NCBI GenBank assembly: GCA_016280955.1
Contig: JAEEHV010000065.1
Location: 1 to 64,000 of the forward strand
DNA length: 64,000 nt
Source of the DNA: Candidatus Gastranaerophilales bacterium
GTDB taxonomy: Bacteria > Cyanobacteriota > Vampirovibrionia > Gastranaerophilales > Gastranaerophilaceae
Direction: 5' to 3'
A program made the position numbers and the translations under genes. Shown piece after piece: positions 1-8,009 of the stretch (position 1 is its first letter; each line of letters begins with the position of its first letter). The notes below the pieces were generated by a model. That model did no database searches. It saw only the letters and a program-made list of their open reading frames with translations, and was not told the origin of the DNA.

Positions 1-554
1 TTCACATTTAAGTTTGACGGTAATAATAACTTAACTGAAGGAATATTACCTGCTGCCAAACCTAAGAATTTATTTTCATCAGCAGTTGTATCTGCAATAA
101 CTAATATTTTGCCAGTAAGATTAAGTGACTTAATGATACCTGCCATTAATTTAGTTTTTGGTTCGGATATAGCTGAAAAATCTTTAACTATTACAAGTTG
201 TTCTTCTCTTGCGCTAAGTGCAGATTTAAGAGCTAATTTTCTTGCTTTTTGAGGCATGTTGATTTCATAACTTCTTGGTTTTGGACCAAATACAACACCA
301 CCACCTGCAAATAACGGAGAACGAAGTGAACCTGCTCTTGCACGACCTGTACCTTTTTGTTTCCAAGGTTTTTTGCCGCCGCCTGATACTTCTGCTCTTG
401 TTTTTGCACAAGCAGAACCTTGTCTTGCGTTATTTAATTGTCTTCTTAATGCTAAATGCATTACGTGTAAATTAGGCTCTACACCAAAAACTTCTTTTGC
501 AAGTGTAATTTCGCCTAATGCTTCACCGTTTGTATTTAATAATTGTTTTGACAT
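1..554 (-). CDS. rplD: 50S ribosomal protein L4 (3' end outside window)
   Basis: Ribosomal protein L4, a large-subunit assembly protein that binds 23S rRNA and lines the exit tunnel. The minus-strand reading frame begins MSKQLLNTNGEALGEI and contains the family's basic loop (GGGKKPWKQKGTGRARAGS) followed by the RSPLFAGGGVVFGPKPR stretch. About 184 codons are visible; full-length L4 is usually about 200-210 residues, so only the last 20 or so residues are missing past base 1. The ATG is preceded by an AAGGAAAA-type ribosome binding site. It lies 82 bases downstream of rplC in the rpsJ-rplC-rplD order of the S10 operon. The ORF track omits it because it is open at the window edge. Confidence 0.97.
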   Translation of the reverse strand, partial: MSKQLLNTNGEALGEITLAKEVFGVEPNLHVMHLALRRQLNNARQGSACAKTRAEVSGGGKKPWKQKGTGRARAGSLRSPLFAGGGVVFGPKPRSYEINMPQKARKLALKSALSAREEQLVIVKDFSAISEPKTKLMAGIIKSLNLTGKILVIADTTADENKFLGLAAGNIPSVKLLLPSNLNV

Positions 555-588
555 TTTCCTTTTTCCTTTTGCTTTCCGTCTACCCCTT

Positions 589-600
589 GCCCTTTCGGGC
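589..600. repeat. Small GC-rich hairpin between rplC and rplD
   Basis: GCCC-TTTC-GGGC forms a 4-bp hairpin in the 82-base gap between rplC and rplD. It is too weak to call a terminator. It could be an mRNA processing or pausing structure, or chance. Confidence 0.3.
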
Positions 601-636
601 TTTATATGGCAGAAGCGGGTTTGTAATTATATTTTA

Positions 637-1275
637 TTAACCATTCCATTTAGTTCTTGTCGGAACGATTGTAACCAATCTTCCTTCGCAACCCGGAACT
701 GAACCTTTAATCAATACTAAACCGTTTTCAGAATCAACTTTAACGAGTTTAAGTTTTGTTATTGTAACTCTTTCGTTACCCATGTTACCTGCCATTCTTT
801 TGCCCTTGATAACACGGCTCGGAGTTGTACCTGCACCGATTGAACCCGGTTCTCTGTGATTCTTTGAACCATGTGCCATCGGTCCTCTTCCAAAGTTCCA
901 TCTCTTAACTGTACCCTGGAAACCTTTACCAATTGAAGTGCCTGTTACATCAACTTTTTCAATATTATTTAACACCGATAAATCAAGTTCCTGACCAACT
1001 TTATAATCTGCAGGATTATCTACTCTGAATTCCTGAAGATGCCTGAAGTTGTCTAAACCGTTTTTCTTGAAGTGACCAATTTCAGCCTTTGTTAAGTGTT
1101 TTTCCTTAGCTTCAATTGTACCAACCTGTATTGCATTGTAACCGTCAGTTTCAACAGTCTTAACCTGAGTTACAACTGTTTTACCAACCTGAATTACAGT
1201 AACAGGAACAGCCAAACCTTCTGAATCAAAGATTTGTGTCATTCCAACCTTTTTACCTATTACACCTAATGTCAT
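637..1275 (-). CDS. rplC: 50S ribosomal protein L3
   Basis: Ribosomal protein L3, an early-assembling 23S rRNA-binding protein. I start it at the internal ATG giving MTLGVIGKKVGMTQIFDSEG (212 residues, normal for the family) rather than the 245-residue track ORF. Every bacterial L3 begins at this point, and GGAAAGGA sits just upstream of this ATG. The central FQGTVKRWNFGRGPMAHGSK segment is the conserved loop that approaches the peptidyl transferase centre. The 33 extra N-terminal residues in the track are leader sequence read in frame. It sits between rpsJ and rplD. Confidence 0.97.
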   Translation of the reverse strand: MTLGVIGKKVGMTQIFDSEGLAVPVTVIQVGKTVVTQVKTVETDGYNAIQVGTIEAKEKHLTKAEIGHFKKNGLDNFRHLQEFRVDNPADYKVGQELDLSVLNNIEKVDVTGTSIGKGFQGTVKRWNFGRGPMAHGSKNHREPGSIGAGTTPSRVIKGKRMAGNMGNERVTITKLKLVKVDSENGLVLIKGSVPGCEGRLVTIVPTRTKWNG

Positions 1276-1506
1276 GTGTCTATCCTTTCCGACATATATA
1301 CGCACAGAATTATTCCGTCGTACCAATATGCCTTTCATCTTGCGAGCGCTACCTTTAGTCTCTTTACCAATCATTTGGGTTTTGTCTAACCCGCAGGGGA
1401 TATTTGCTTACCTTATATATTCACCCCTGTTGTAGTTCACATTATATGCATAATGCTGTTATTAAGTTTTCAAATTTCGGCTTTGAATATCTGTGTGCGG
1501 GAATCA

Positions 1507-1543
1507 CCCCTCACCCTAACCCTCTCCCACAAGGGGCGAGGGA
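1507..1543. repeat. REP-like GC-rich palindromic repeat
   Basis: A GC-rich island in AT-rich DNA, in the 276-base rpsJ-rplC gap. CCCTCACCC pairs with GGGCGAGGG (one mismatch), and a second overlapping CCCTCTCCC can compete for the same right arm, giving alternative hairpins. From memory, very similar CCCTCACCCTAACCCTCTCCC sequences recur in unrelated bacterial genomes as dispersed repeats. The rest of the gap (1276-1506) shows nothing I can name. Confidence 0.6.
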
Positions 1544-1551
1544 AGAAAAGC

Positions 1552-1872
1552 TTATAGCTTAACTTCAATATCCACACCGGCAGGTAAGTCTAATCTACTC
1601 AATTCTTCAGTTGTTTGTTGAGTAGGTTCGTAAATATCGATAATACGTTTATGAGTTCTAATCTCAAAGTGTTCACGAGATTTTTTATCTACGTGTGGTG
1701 AACGTAATACACAATAAATACGTCTTTTAGTTGGTAAAGGAATAGGACCGGCTACTTTAGCGTCTGTTCTTTTAGCAGTTTCTACGATTTTTTCAGCTGA
1801 TACATCAACCAATTTGTGTTCGTATGATCTTAAACAAACTCTAATTCTTTGTCTTTTTGAATCTGTTGCCAT
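1552..1872 (-). CDS. rpsJ: 30S ribosomal protein S10
   Basis: Ribosomal protein S10 (NusE), a head-domain protein of the 30S subunit that also joins NusB in transcription antitermination. I choose the ATG giving [20 protein letters not shown] (106 residues; the family is about 102-105). AAAGGA lies upstream of it, so the nine extra residues of the track ORF are dropped. The [20 protein letters not shown] stretch is the S10 signature. It is the first gene of the minus-strand rpsJ-rplC-rplD group. The elongation factor gene fusA is separate, 20 kb away, rather than next to rpsJ. Confidence 0.97.
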   Translation of the reverse strand: MATDSKRQRIRVCLRSYEHKLVDVSAEKIVETAKRTDAKVAGPIPLPTKRRIYCVLRSPHVDKKSREHFEIRTHKRIIDIYEPTQQTTEELSRLDLPAGVDIEVKL

Positions 1873-2210
1873 TGTTTTTTCCTTTATTTTTTGTGTCAAC
1901 GTACTGATTTTTCATACCTAAAAGGACTCGGACAAGCCGTTATCCTTAATTTATATAAAACCAGGCTATTACTTTCGACTATAGCAGTTTTATCGTAAAT
2001 CAAACAAAAATCAGTGTCAACATGGGAAGTTTGTATATATTTGGGTTATGCAAATTTATTTACAAAAATTTACAATAGGGGTAATTTTAACACTTTTTGC
2101 AGATAAAAACCCTGTCATACGGATAATGTAATTTTTTGCAGTATATTCAGATTTTTTATTATTTTGCCGATTTATATAATAATATATAGATAATAGAAGA
2201 GGGCTGTTTT
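1873..2210. other. Intergenic region between divergent rpsJ and EF-hand gene
   Basis: A 338-base gap holding the outward promoters for the S10 operon (minus) and the EF-hand gene (plus). I see one HLR1-like direct repeat (2059-2076) directly followed by GGGGTAAT (2078-2085), and no protein-coding frame or RNA gene that I can support. TATAATAATATATAG near 2176-2190 could serve as a -10 region for the plus-strand gene. Confidence 0.5.
2059..2076 (+). promoter_or_regulatory. HLR1-like direct repeat, site A
   Basis: TTTACAAA-AA-TTTACAAT is two octamers separated by 2 bases. This matches the cyanobacterial HLR1 consensus (G/T)TTACA(T/A)(T/A)-N2-(G/T)TTACA(T/A)(T/A), the binding site of the response regulator RpaB. 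It lies between divergent rpsJ and the EF-hand gene. The match is seen directly; binding by an RpaB-like protein is inferred. Confidence 0.55.
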
Positions 2211-2603
2211 ATGAATCCTGAAAATACTGATAACACAGAAACAAATATAATAACTCAGGAGCAATACAATGAATTGTATGCAGAATTTGAATTTAATGAG
2301 GCAGATACAAATCATAACGGTATAATCAGCCGGAAAGAAGAAATAAACGCACATAAAAATCCCAAAATAGGAAGTCTTTTAAAACCTATTGCCGGTGAAA
2401 CGATTGAACAATACAAAGAGCGGGTTCTTGATATTATAAATAAATATTCAAAAGTTACAAATACATATAACGGCAAATTTGAAAAAATCCGCAAACTTTT
2501 AATCCGCAGGAGTGAAAACCTTCTCGGAACAAGATATAATACCGAAAAAGAAATTATAATAAATGACTTCTATTTACCTCTGAAAGATATTATTAATGAA
2601 TAA
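2211..2603 (+). CDS. Small single EF-hand-like protein
   Basis: A 130-residue protein of unknown role. Residues 32-43 (DTNHNGIISRKE) form a textbook 12-position EF-hand loop: D1, N3, N5, G6, I8, S9 and E12 are all in place, which predicts calcium binding. No signal peptide or membrane segment is visible. The rest is charged and probably helical. AGAGGG precedes the ATG. It is transcribed away from the ribosomal operon, and its 3' end is 11 bases from the convergent DUF2339 gene. The function is unknown; a calcium-responsive or calcium-buffering role is inferred from the loop only. Confidence 0.75.
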   Translation: MNPENTDNTETNIITQEQYNELYAEFEFNEADTNHNGIISRKEEINAHKNPKIGSLLKPIAGETIEQYKERVLDIINKYSKVTNTYNGKFEKIRKLLIRRSENLLGTRYNTEKEIIINDFYLPLKDIINE

Positions 2604-2613
2604 ATACGGTTAA

Positions 2614-4725
2614 TTATTTCTGTACAGTATTATTATATTTATTGTAGAAATATGAAATAATCATCAGAACTGCACCAAGTGTCATAAAAGCAACGAGTTT
2701 GTAAATCATATCGGTATCTACCAAATCATATATAAATATTCGCAAAATAGCTGCTATACTAATCCAAATACCTGTAATTTTCAGATATTTTTTGTTTTTA
2801 AATATACCGATTGTAGTAATTATACCCGAATAGACAAGCCACATTACAGTTAAAAGATAATCTATATTGCTGATTATACCAGCATTTATAAAATCTCTGG
2901 TTTCAACATGTACAAGAACAAATCCCAAAATAACTGCCAGATATTTGAATGCATCCAGCTTTGTCCATCTTGCAAACAGGGCTGAACATACTATTGCAGT
3001 CAGAAATGCAACAAATCTTATATTAATAACAGGCAAAAAATGCTGTATCGGAACATACTCGAAACCTGCAACAAGCAAAGTATTCAGAGAAATTAGTCCT
3101 GTCAGATATGCACCGATATCAAAAAGTTTCAATTCAGCCTTATTCCCTATGCTCTTCATTTGTGATGCATATTTAAAACCAAGTATTGAAACAATCATCA
3201 ATGAAACAAAATCTTTATCAAATAACTTAGAGCAATATTTATAAATCAAACTGTTTATTTCAAAAACAAAATACAGATAAACAAAAGATATTAATAAAAA
3301 CCTGAACAGTTCAATGATTTTGTTCAGTTCTGAATTATTTGATTTTAAAAGCAGCTTATATGATATAAATGCTGATATTAAAGGGAATATAAAATATGCG
3401 GTCCTTATATTAAAAATCGGAGTATATTCCTGAATATTATTAAAGTAAACCACATTTTCCGAGCATAAAACAACTGTTATTACGGCAAACAAAAACGAAA
3501 AACTCCATTTGCACAAATAATTCAAGTTATATCTGAATGCTGCCGCAGATATTGCCAAGCTTTCCAGTGATAATAAACCAATTCTCCATATACCGTCCAA
3601 AGACAAATATGTTCCGATAAGCAGCAAGATTAGTGATGAATACAGATAAGGCTTATAACTAACCGTTTTTTGTTTTACATATCGTACTACAAGACCGGCA
3701 TACAACAATCCTACAAACAATACCAAAGAGCCGGCATAGATTTTCTGTTCTTTAAATATAAGCAAAGTCAGTAATGTAAGAATACCCAGATTAATCCAGT
3801 TTAATATATTATCCTTAATATTATCAGACGATATTTTTTCTTTACGCAAAACATCGTAAATTAAATATACCAACCAAAGAATTAACGGATACAAAATATT
3901 AATTGTACTTTCCTGAAATAACAAAATGCAGGACAGTATTATAAATGTAAGAGAAAGGTTAACAAAATTTATATAATCACGGTGAGGATTTCTGTATACA
4001 TAAATAACTGACAATAAATTTAAGAATATATAGTAGCCGAACAAAAACTCATTTGATGCATGAGCATTTATAAAAATCGGATTTATATATCCTGCAATAA
4101 GTGCAATAATAATCATTGATAGAGTTTTTTGCTTATCCGCAACATAATACACCGTGCCCAAAATCAATATCGCTAAAACTGTTGATAATAAAGGGTTAAA
4201 CAAATGAAATAATGCAGAAGCACAATAAGTCGTTATAAAAGCAACAGAAAATCCTGTTCCCAAGAGTGATTCTTTATACCCTTTCATTTTTTCATCAGTC
4301 ATTTTGCAGCCGGAAATTATCAGGATAATTGCAGCAATATAACCCAAAGATATTTTCATAGCCGGTGTAAATATTACATAAGGACTTATTATTTTTATAA
4401 ATACTATGCAGCTTATAACTAATGCTATTGCACCTATTTTGTTAAAAATATTTCCGAGAAAGGTTGTTTCAAAATCTAAAAATTTTGTTTTTGGCAGCTG
4501 CTCATCCGAAACTGTCTGCAAATTATTGTCAGTAATTTCATTAGTTTCATTATCAGAAACACTCGGAGCAGGAACGTCATTTTGCTCCGCAGGCTGTGAA
4601 TTTTCATACATAGTTTCCGGATACAAATTCTTTATTGTATTTTTGTTAACAGTATCAGAAAGCTTGTTCAGCTGACACTGTATAATAATTAACCACACAA
4701 ATAATACAAATATTGCCAATCCCAT
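2614..4725 (-). CDS. DUF2339-type polytopic membrane protein
   Basis: A 703-residue inner-membrane protein with one N-terminal transmembrane helix (MGLAIFVLFVWLIIIQ), a polar Ser/Asn/Glu-rich linker to about residue 80, then about 20 closely packed hydrophobic helices. The segment FLGNIFNKIGAIALVISCIVF, with its following GYIAAIILIISG helix, resembles the start of the DUF2339 membrane domain. No biochemical function is established for that family. It lies 25 bases downstream of glyA on the same strand and may be co-transcribed with it. The start at 4725 has AAAGG 10 bases upstream. Confidence 0.75.
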   Translation of the reverse strand: MGLAIFVLFVWLIIIQCQLNKLSDTVNKNTIKNLYPETMYENSQPAEQNDVPAPSVSDNETNEITDNNLQTVSDEQLPKTKFLDFETTFLGNIFNKIGAIALVISCIVFIKIISPYVIFTPAMKISLGYIAAIILIISGCKMTDEKMKGYKESLLGTGFSVAFITTYCASALFHLFNPLLSTVLAILILGTVYYVADKQKTLSMIIIALIAGYINPIFINAHASNEFLFGYYIFLNLLSVIYVYRNPHRDYINFVNLSLTFIILSCILLFQESTINILYPLILWLVYLIYDVLRKEKISSDNIKDNILNWINLGILTLLTLLIFKEQKIYAGSLVLFVGLLYAGLVVRYVKQKTVSYKPYLYSSLILLLIGTYLSLDGIWRIGLLSLESLAISAAAFRYNLNYLCKWSFSFLFAVITVVLCSENVVYFNNIQEYTPIFNIRTAYFIFPLISAFISYKLLLKSNNSELNKIIELFRFLLISFVYLYFVFEINSLIYKYCSKLFDKDFVSLMIVSILGFKYASQMKSIGNKAELKLFDIGAYLTGLISLNTLLVAGFEYVPIQHFLPVINIRFVAFLTAIVCSALFARWTKLDAFKYLAVILGFVLVHVETRDFINAGIISNIDYLLTVMWLVYSGIITTIGIFKNKKYLKITGIWISIAAILRIFIYDLVDTDMIYKLVAFMTLGAVLMIISYFYNKYNNTVQK

Positions 4726-4750
4726 ATTATGATGCCTTTCTTAAAAATTA

Positions 4751-5986
4751 TTAATACAACGGATATTTAGCACAAAGTTTAAGAGAATCCTGCCTCAATG
4801 CATCCAATTTCGTTTCGTCTTCCGAATTCTTGATTGCTTCGGCAATAATTCTTGCAACCTCTCTCATATCATCTTCTTTGAATCCTCTTGTAGTCATTGC
4901 GGCAGCACCAAGTCTGATACCTGATGTTACAAACGGACTCTGAGGATCATTGGGAACTGTATTTTTATTAGCAGTAATCCCGACTCTTTCAAGAACATTT
5001 GCCATATCCTTACCTGTTTTGCCGGTTTTTCTGAGGTCAAGTGTCATCAGATGGTTTTCTGTCATTCCGCCAACAATGTCAAGACCGTTATCAAGCAAAC
5101 CCTGAGCCATAGCCTTTGCATTTTTTACAATCTGAGCCGCATATTCTTTAAATGAAGGCTGCAAAGCCTCTTTCAAAGCAACAGCTTTTCCTGCAATAAT
5201 ATGTTCCAAAGGTCCACCCTGAATACCGGGGAATACCGCTTTATCTATTGCAGCAGCATATTCTTCATCACACATAATAATACCGCCCCTTGGACCTCTC
5301 AATGTTTTATGTGTTGTTGTCGTAACTATTTGTGCATACCCCGCAGGAGACGGATGAACACCGCCTGCAATCAAACCTGCAATATGAGCAATATCAGCCA
5401 TCAGAATTGCACCGACTTCATCAGCAATTTCTCTGAAACGTTTAAAGTCAATTATTTTAGAATAATTGCTTGCACCGCAGATTATAAGTTTTGGTTTGCA
5501 CTGCAAAGCAAGTTCTCTGACGTTATCATAGTCGATACAGCCTTCATCATCAACTCCGTACTGAGTAACATTAAAATACATTCCGGAGAAGTTAACCGGA
5601 GAACCGTGGCTAAGATGGCCGCCATTTGATAAATCCATACTCAAAACACTATCACCATGCTTAAGAAGTGCAAAAAATACTGCCATATTTGCCTGAGCTC
5701 CGGAGTGCGGCTGCACGTTTGCATGAGCCATACCGAACAACTCACATGCCCTTTTTTGAGCCAGTTCTTCTATTTTATCAATAACTTCGCAACCGTTATA
5801 ATAACGTTTATGCGGTTTACCTTCTGCGTACTTGTTTGTCAAAACACTTCCGCATGCCTGCATTACCGCTTCAGACGTAAAATTTTCACTTGCAATCAGT
5901 TCTATCGTATTTTGCTGTCTTTCAAGTTCTTCATCTATATGCACAGCAACTTCCGCATCAATTAATCTAACTTTCCCCAAATCCAT
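4751..5986 (-). CDS. glyA: Serine hydroxymethyltransferase
   Basis: A PLP enzyme converting serine and tetrahydrofolate to glycine and 5,10-methylene-tetrahydrofolate, the main source of one-carbon units. The 411-residue length is typical. Diagnostic stretches are [33 protein letters not shown], the [15 protein letters not shown] active-site segment, and [14 protein letters not shown], whose Lys (about residue 225) forms the PLP Schiff base. GAGGAGG lies 5 bases before the ATG, a strong ribosome binding site. DUF2339 follows on the same strand. Confidence 0.98.
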   Translation of the reverse strand: MDLGKVRLIDAEVAVHIDEELERQQNTIELIASENFTSEAVMQACGSVLTNKYAEGKPHKRYYNGCEVIDKIEELAQKRACELFGMAHANVQPHSGAQANMAVFFALLKHGDSVLSMDLSNGGHLSHGSPVNFSGMYFNVTQYGVDDEGCIDYDNVRELALQCKPKLIICGASNYSKIIDFKRFREIADEVGAILMADIAHIAGLIAGGVHPSPAGYAQIVTTTTHKTLRGPRGGIIMCDEEYAAAIDKAVFPGIQGGPLEHIIAGKAVALKEALQPSFKEYAAQIVKNAKAMAQGLLDNGLDIVGGMTENHLMTLDLRKTGKTGKDMANVLERVGITANKNTVPNDPQSPFVTSGIRLGAAAMTTRGFKEDDMREVARIIAEAIKNSEDETKLDALRQDSLKLCAKYPLY

Positions 5987-6091
5987 ATTTTCCTCCTCTT
6001 ATTATTTATTAATTATATTTTAAATAATCCGTTAAGTAAACAATGTTAACAAAGGTCAAAAAATGAAGCCGACACACAGATATAATTCAAA

Positions 6092-6589
6092 CTAAAGACG
6101 TTTCTTATATTTTACAAAAAGCTCTGCCCAGTCTGTCAGATTGGAATACCTTTTGTAATGCAGCCCGAAATCATACCACTCTTTTAAGTTTTCGGTAAAT
6201 GTTCCGATATTATTTATCATTTTATATATGAAAGCATACATTCCGGTTCTGTCTGCACCTGCCATACAATGAATATGTGCTTTCCCTCCTTTTGCTTTTA
6301 CTTTTTCAATTTCCTCCAGAAATATTTCAACTTTTTCCGCATCGGGATTTACGGTCACAGAAGGTATGTGATGATAGTTCATACCCAATTTTCTGACCTC
6401 TTCTTCCTCGTCAAAATTTAACATATTTTTCCTCATTGTCCGAAAGTTAAAAATATCCGTAACTCCTTCCGATTTCAGCCAGACAAAGTCATCTTTTTGC
6501 GGCTGTGCCGAACGTGAAACATATTTATCCACAATTCCGTAATTTTGTGGTTGTCCGCTAAAACTTATATTTGTAAAAAATATTTTCAT
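6092..6589 (-). CDS. Dual-specificity/tyrosine phosphatase-like protein
   Basis: A 165-residue protein of the cysteine phosphatase superfamily. HCMAGADRTG carries the CX5R P-loop (Cys108, Arg114), and the upstream RSAQPQKDDFVWLKSEGV segment matches the beginning of bacterial DSP-like phosphatases. The general-acid Asp is not obvious. I start it at the second ATG (MKIFFTNISFSGQ), because CAGGAG sits 7 bases before it and lies after the track's start codon. No signal peptide is visible. The N-terminal SFSGQ resembles a motif shared with three other proteins here (see findings). It stands alone between divergent genes. The substrate is unknown. Confidence 0.82.
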   Translation of the reverse strand: MKIFFTNISFSGQPQNYGIVDKYVSRSAQPQKDDFVWLKSEGVTDIFNFRTMRKNMLNFDEEEEVRKLGMNYHHIPSVTVNPDAEKVEIFLEEIEKVKAKGGKAHIHCMAGADRTGMYAFIYKMINNIGTFTENLKEWYDFGLHYKRYSNLTDWAELFVKYKKRL

Positions 6590-6731
6590 TATAAACTCCT
6601 GCATGAACTAAAAACCGTAAAATAAATTTTTGCCATTCCGAACAAAATCAGACTATAACGTTAAGAATATATAAAGAGAGTTAAAATGTGTGGTAAACTA
6701 AGATAGTAAGGGTAAATAATAGGAGGGAAAT

Positions 6732-7850
6732 ATGATTCCAATTTTAGATTCAAAAAGACAATACGCAAAAATCGGTTCGGAAGTAGAGAAAGCCGTTTGT
6801 GAAGTTTTACGTTCAGGTTCTTATATTTTAGGGCCAAACGTTAAGGCATTGGAAGCAGAATTAGCAAAATATATCGGCTGCAACTATACCGTTGGTTTGA
6901 ACTCCGGAACTGATGCTTTGCACATTGCACTTCGTGCTTTGGATATAGGTGCAGGAGATGAAGTTATTACAACTGCATTTACTTTTGTTGCAACAACCGA
7001 ATCAATAGAAATCGTTGGTGCAACACCGGTATTCTGTGATATTGATCCGGATACATTTAATATTGATGCAAACAAAATCGAAGATTTAATCACTCCGCAT
7101 ACAAAAGCAATTATGCCTGTTCATTTATATGGTCAGCCTGCTGATATGGACAAAATAATGGACATCGCAAAACGTTATAATTTATATGTAATAGAAGACT
7201 GCTGTCAGGCAATCGGTGCGGAATATAAGGGTAAAAAAGTAGGTACCTTTGGCGATATCGGATGTTACAGCTTCTATCCGACTAAGAACCTTGGCGGTAT
7301 GGGCGATGGCGGACTTATCACCGTTAACAGCGAAAACCTCAAAAACAGAATTGTTGCTCTCCGTAACCACGGCGGTGCAATTCGTTATCACCACGATGAA
7401 ATCGGTGTTAATTCCCGTTTGGATGAAATTCAGGCAGCTATTTTGAGAATTAAATTAAACTATATTGATGAATGGAATAAAGCAAGAAGAGAACATGCAG
7501 CAACATATAACAAATTATTCTCTGAATGTTCCGATATTATCACTCCAAAAGAACTTGATGATACATATTGCGTTTACCATCAATATACTGTTAAAATTCC
7601 TAACAGAGATAATATTCACAAAATGCTTCAGGAAGCAGGCATTGGAGCAATGCTTTATTATCCTATCCCGTTGCATATGCAAAAAGTTCATGCTCACTTA
7701 GGCTACAAAATGGGTGATTTACCATATACCGAAAAGAATACGGAATGCGTTATTTCACTTCCTATGTTCCCTGAACTGACTATTGAAGAACAAAAAACCG
7801 TAGCAGCTACATTAATAGAATGTATAGAAAAATCAAAAGCTCTTGCTTAG
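6732..7850 (+). CDS. DegT/DnrJ/EryC1/StrS family aminotransferase
   Basis: A PLP-dependent sugar aminotransferase (372 residues). Such enzymes transfer an amino group from glutamate to a keto-sugar nucleotide for lipopolysaccharide, O-antigen or glycoprotein sugars. LNSGTDALHIAL, AFTFVATTESI, VHLYGQPADMDKI, EDCCQAIGA and CYSFYPTKNLGGMGDGG are family signatures, with Lys185 the PLP lysine. AGGAGG lies 6 bases before the ATG. It stands alone, followed by a strong hairpin terminator. The exact substrate (for example a 3-keto or 4-keto hexose) cannot be read from the sequence. Confidence 0.93.
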   Translation: MIPILDSKRQYAKIGSEVEKAVCEVLRSGSYILGPNVKALEAELAKYIGCNYTVGLNSGTDALHIALRALDIGAGDEVITTAFTFVATTESIEIVGATPVFCDIDPDTFNIDANKIEDLITPHTKAIMPVHLYGQPADMDKIMDIAKRYNLYVIEDCCQAIGAEYKGKKVGTFGDIGCYSFYPTKNLGGMGDGGLITVNSENLKNRIVALRNHGGAIRYHHDEIGVNSRLDEIQAAILRIKLNYIDEWNKARREHAATYNKLFSECSDIITPKELDDTYCVYHQYTVKIPNRDNIHKMLQEAGIGAMLYYPIPLHMQKVHAHLGYKMGDLPYTEKNTECVISLPMFPELTIEEQKTVAATLIECIEKSKALA

Positions 7851-7875
7851 GAAGATTTGCTGCATATATAAATTA

Positions 7876-7916
7876 AAAGAACAGAGGTGCCTGCAATGCA
7901 GACACCTCTGTTCTTT
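7876..7916. terminator. Strong hairpin terminator after the aminotransferase gene
   Basis: Two 20-base arms (AAAGAACAGAGGTGCCTGCA and its near-perfect inverse) separated by one base, with a single mismatch. The outer A and T runs allow function in either direction. It sits 25 bases after the DegT-type stop codon. Confidence 0.85.
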
Positions 7917-8009
7917 ACTAATGCATATAACGTATTTAGTCTTTACAATATTCCATAACCTTTAAAAATATGATATTATACAGTTATATAATGTGGAGGA
8001 ATATATATC

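Noticed and set aside
1276-1374. N-terminal extension of the L3 ORF (33 residues)
   Set aside because: L3 proteins begin at the MTLGVIGKKVGMTQ position and a good ribosome binding site lies just before it; the extension is leader read in frame.
2172-2354. Minus-strand 60-aa ORF opposite the EF-hand gene
   Set aside because: Antisense shadow of a well-supported gene, hydrophobic composition typical of shadows in AT-rich DNA.
5201-5629. Plus-strand 142-aa ORF opposite glyA
   Set aside because: Lies wholly within glyA on the other strand and has no protein-like features or ribosome binding site.
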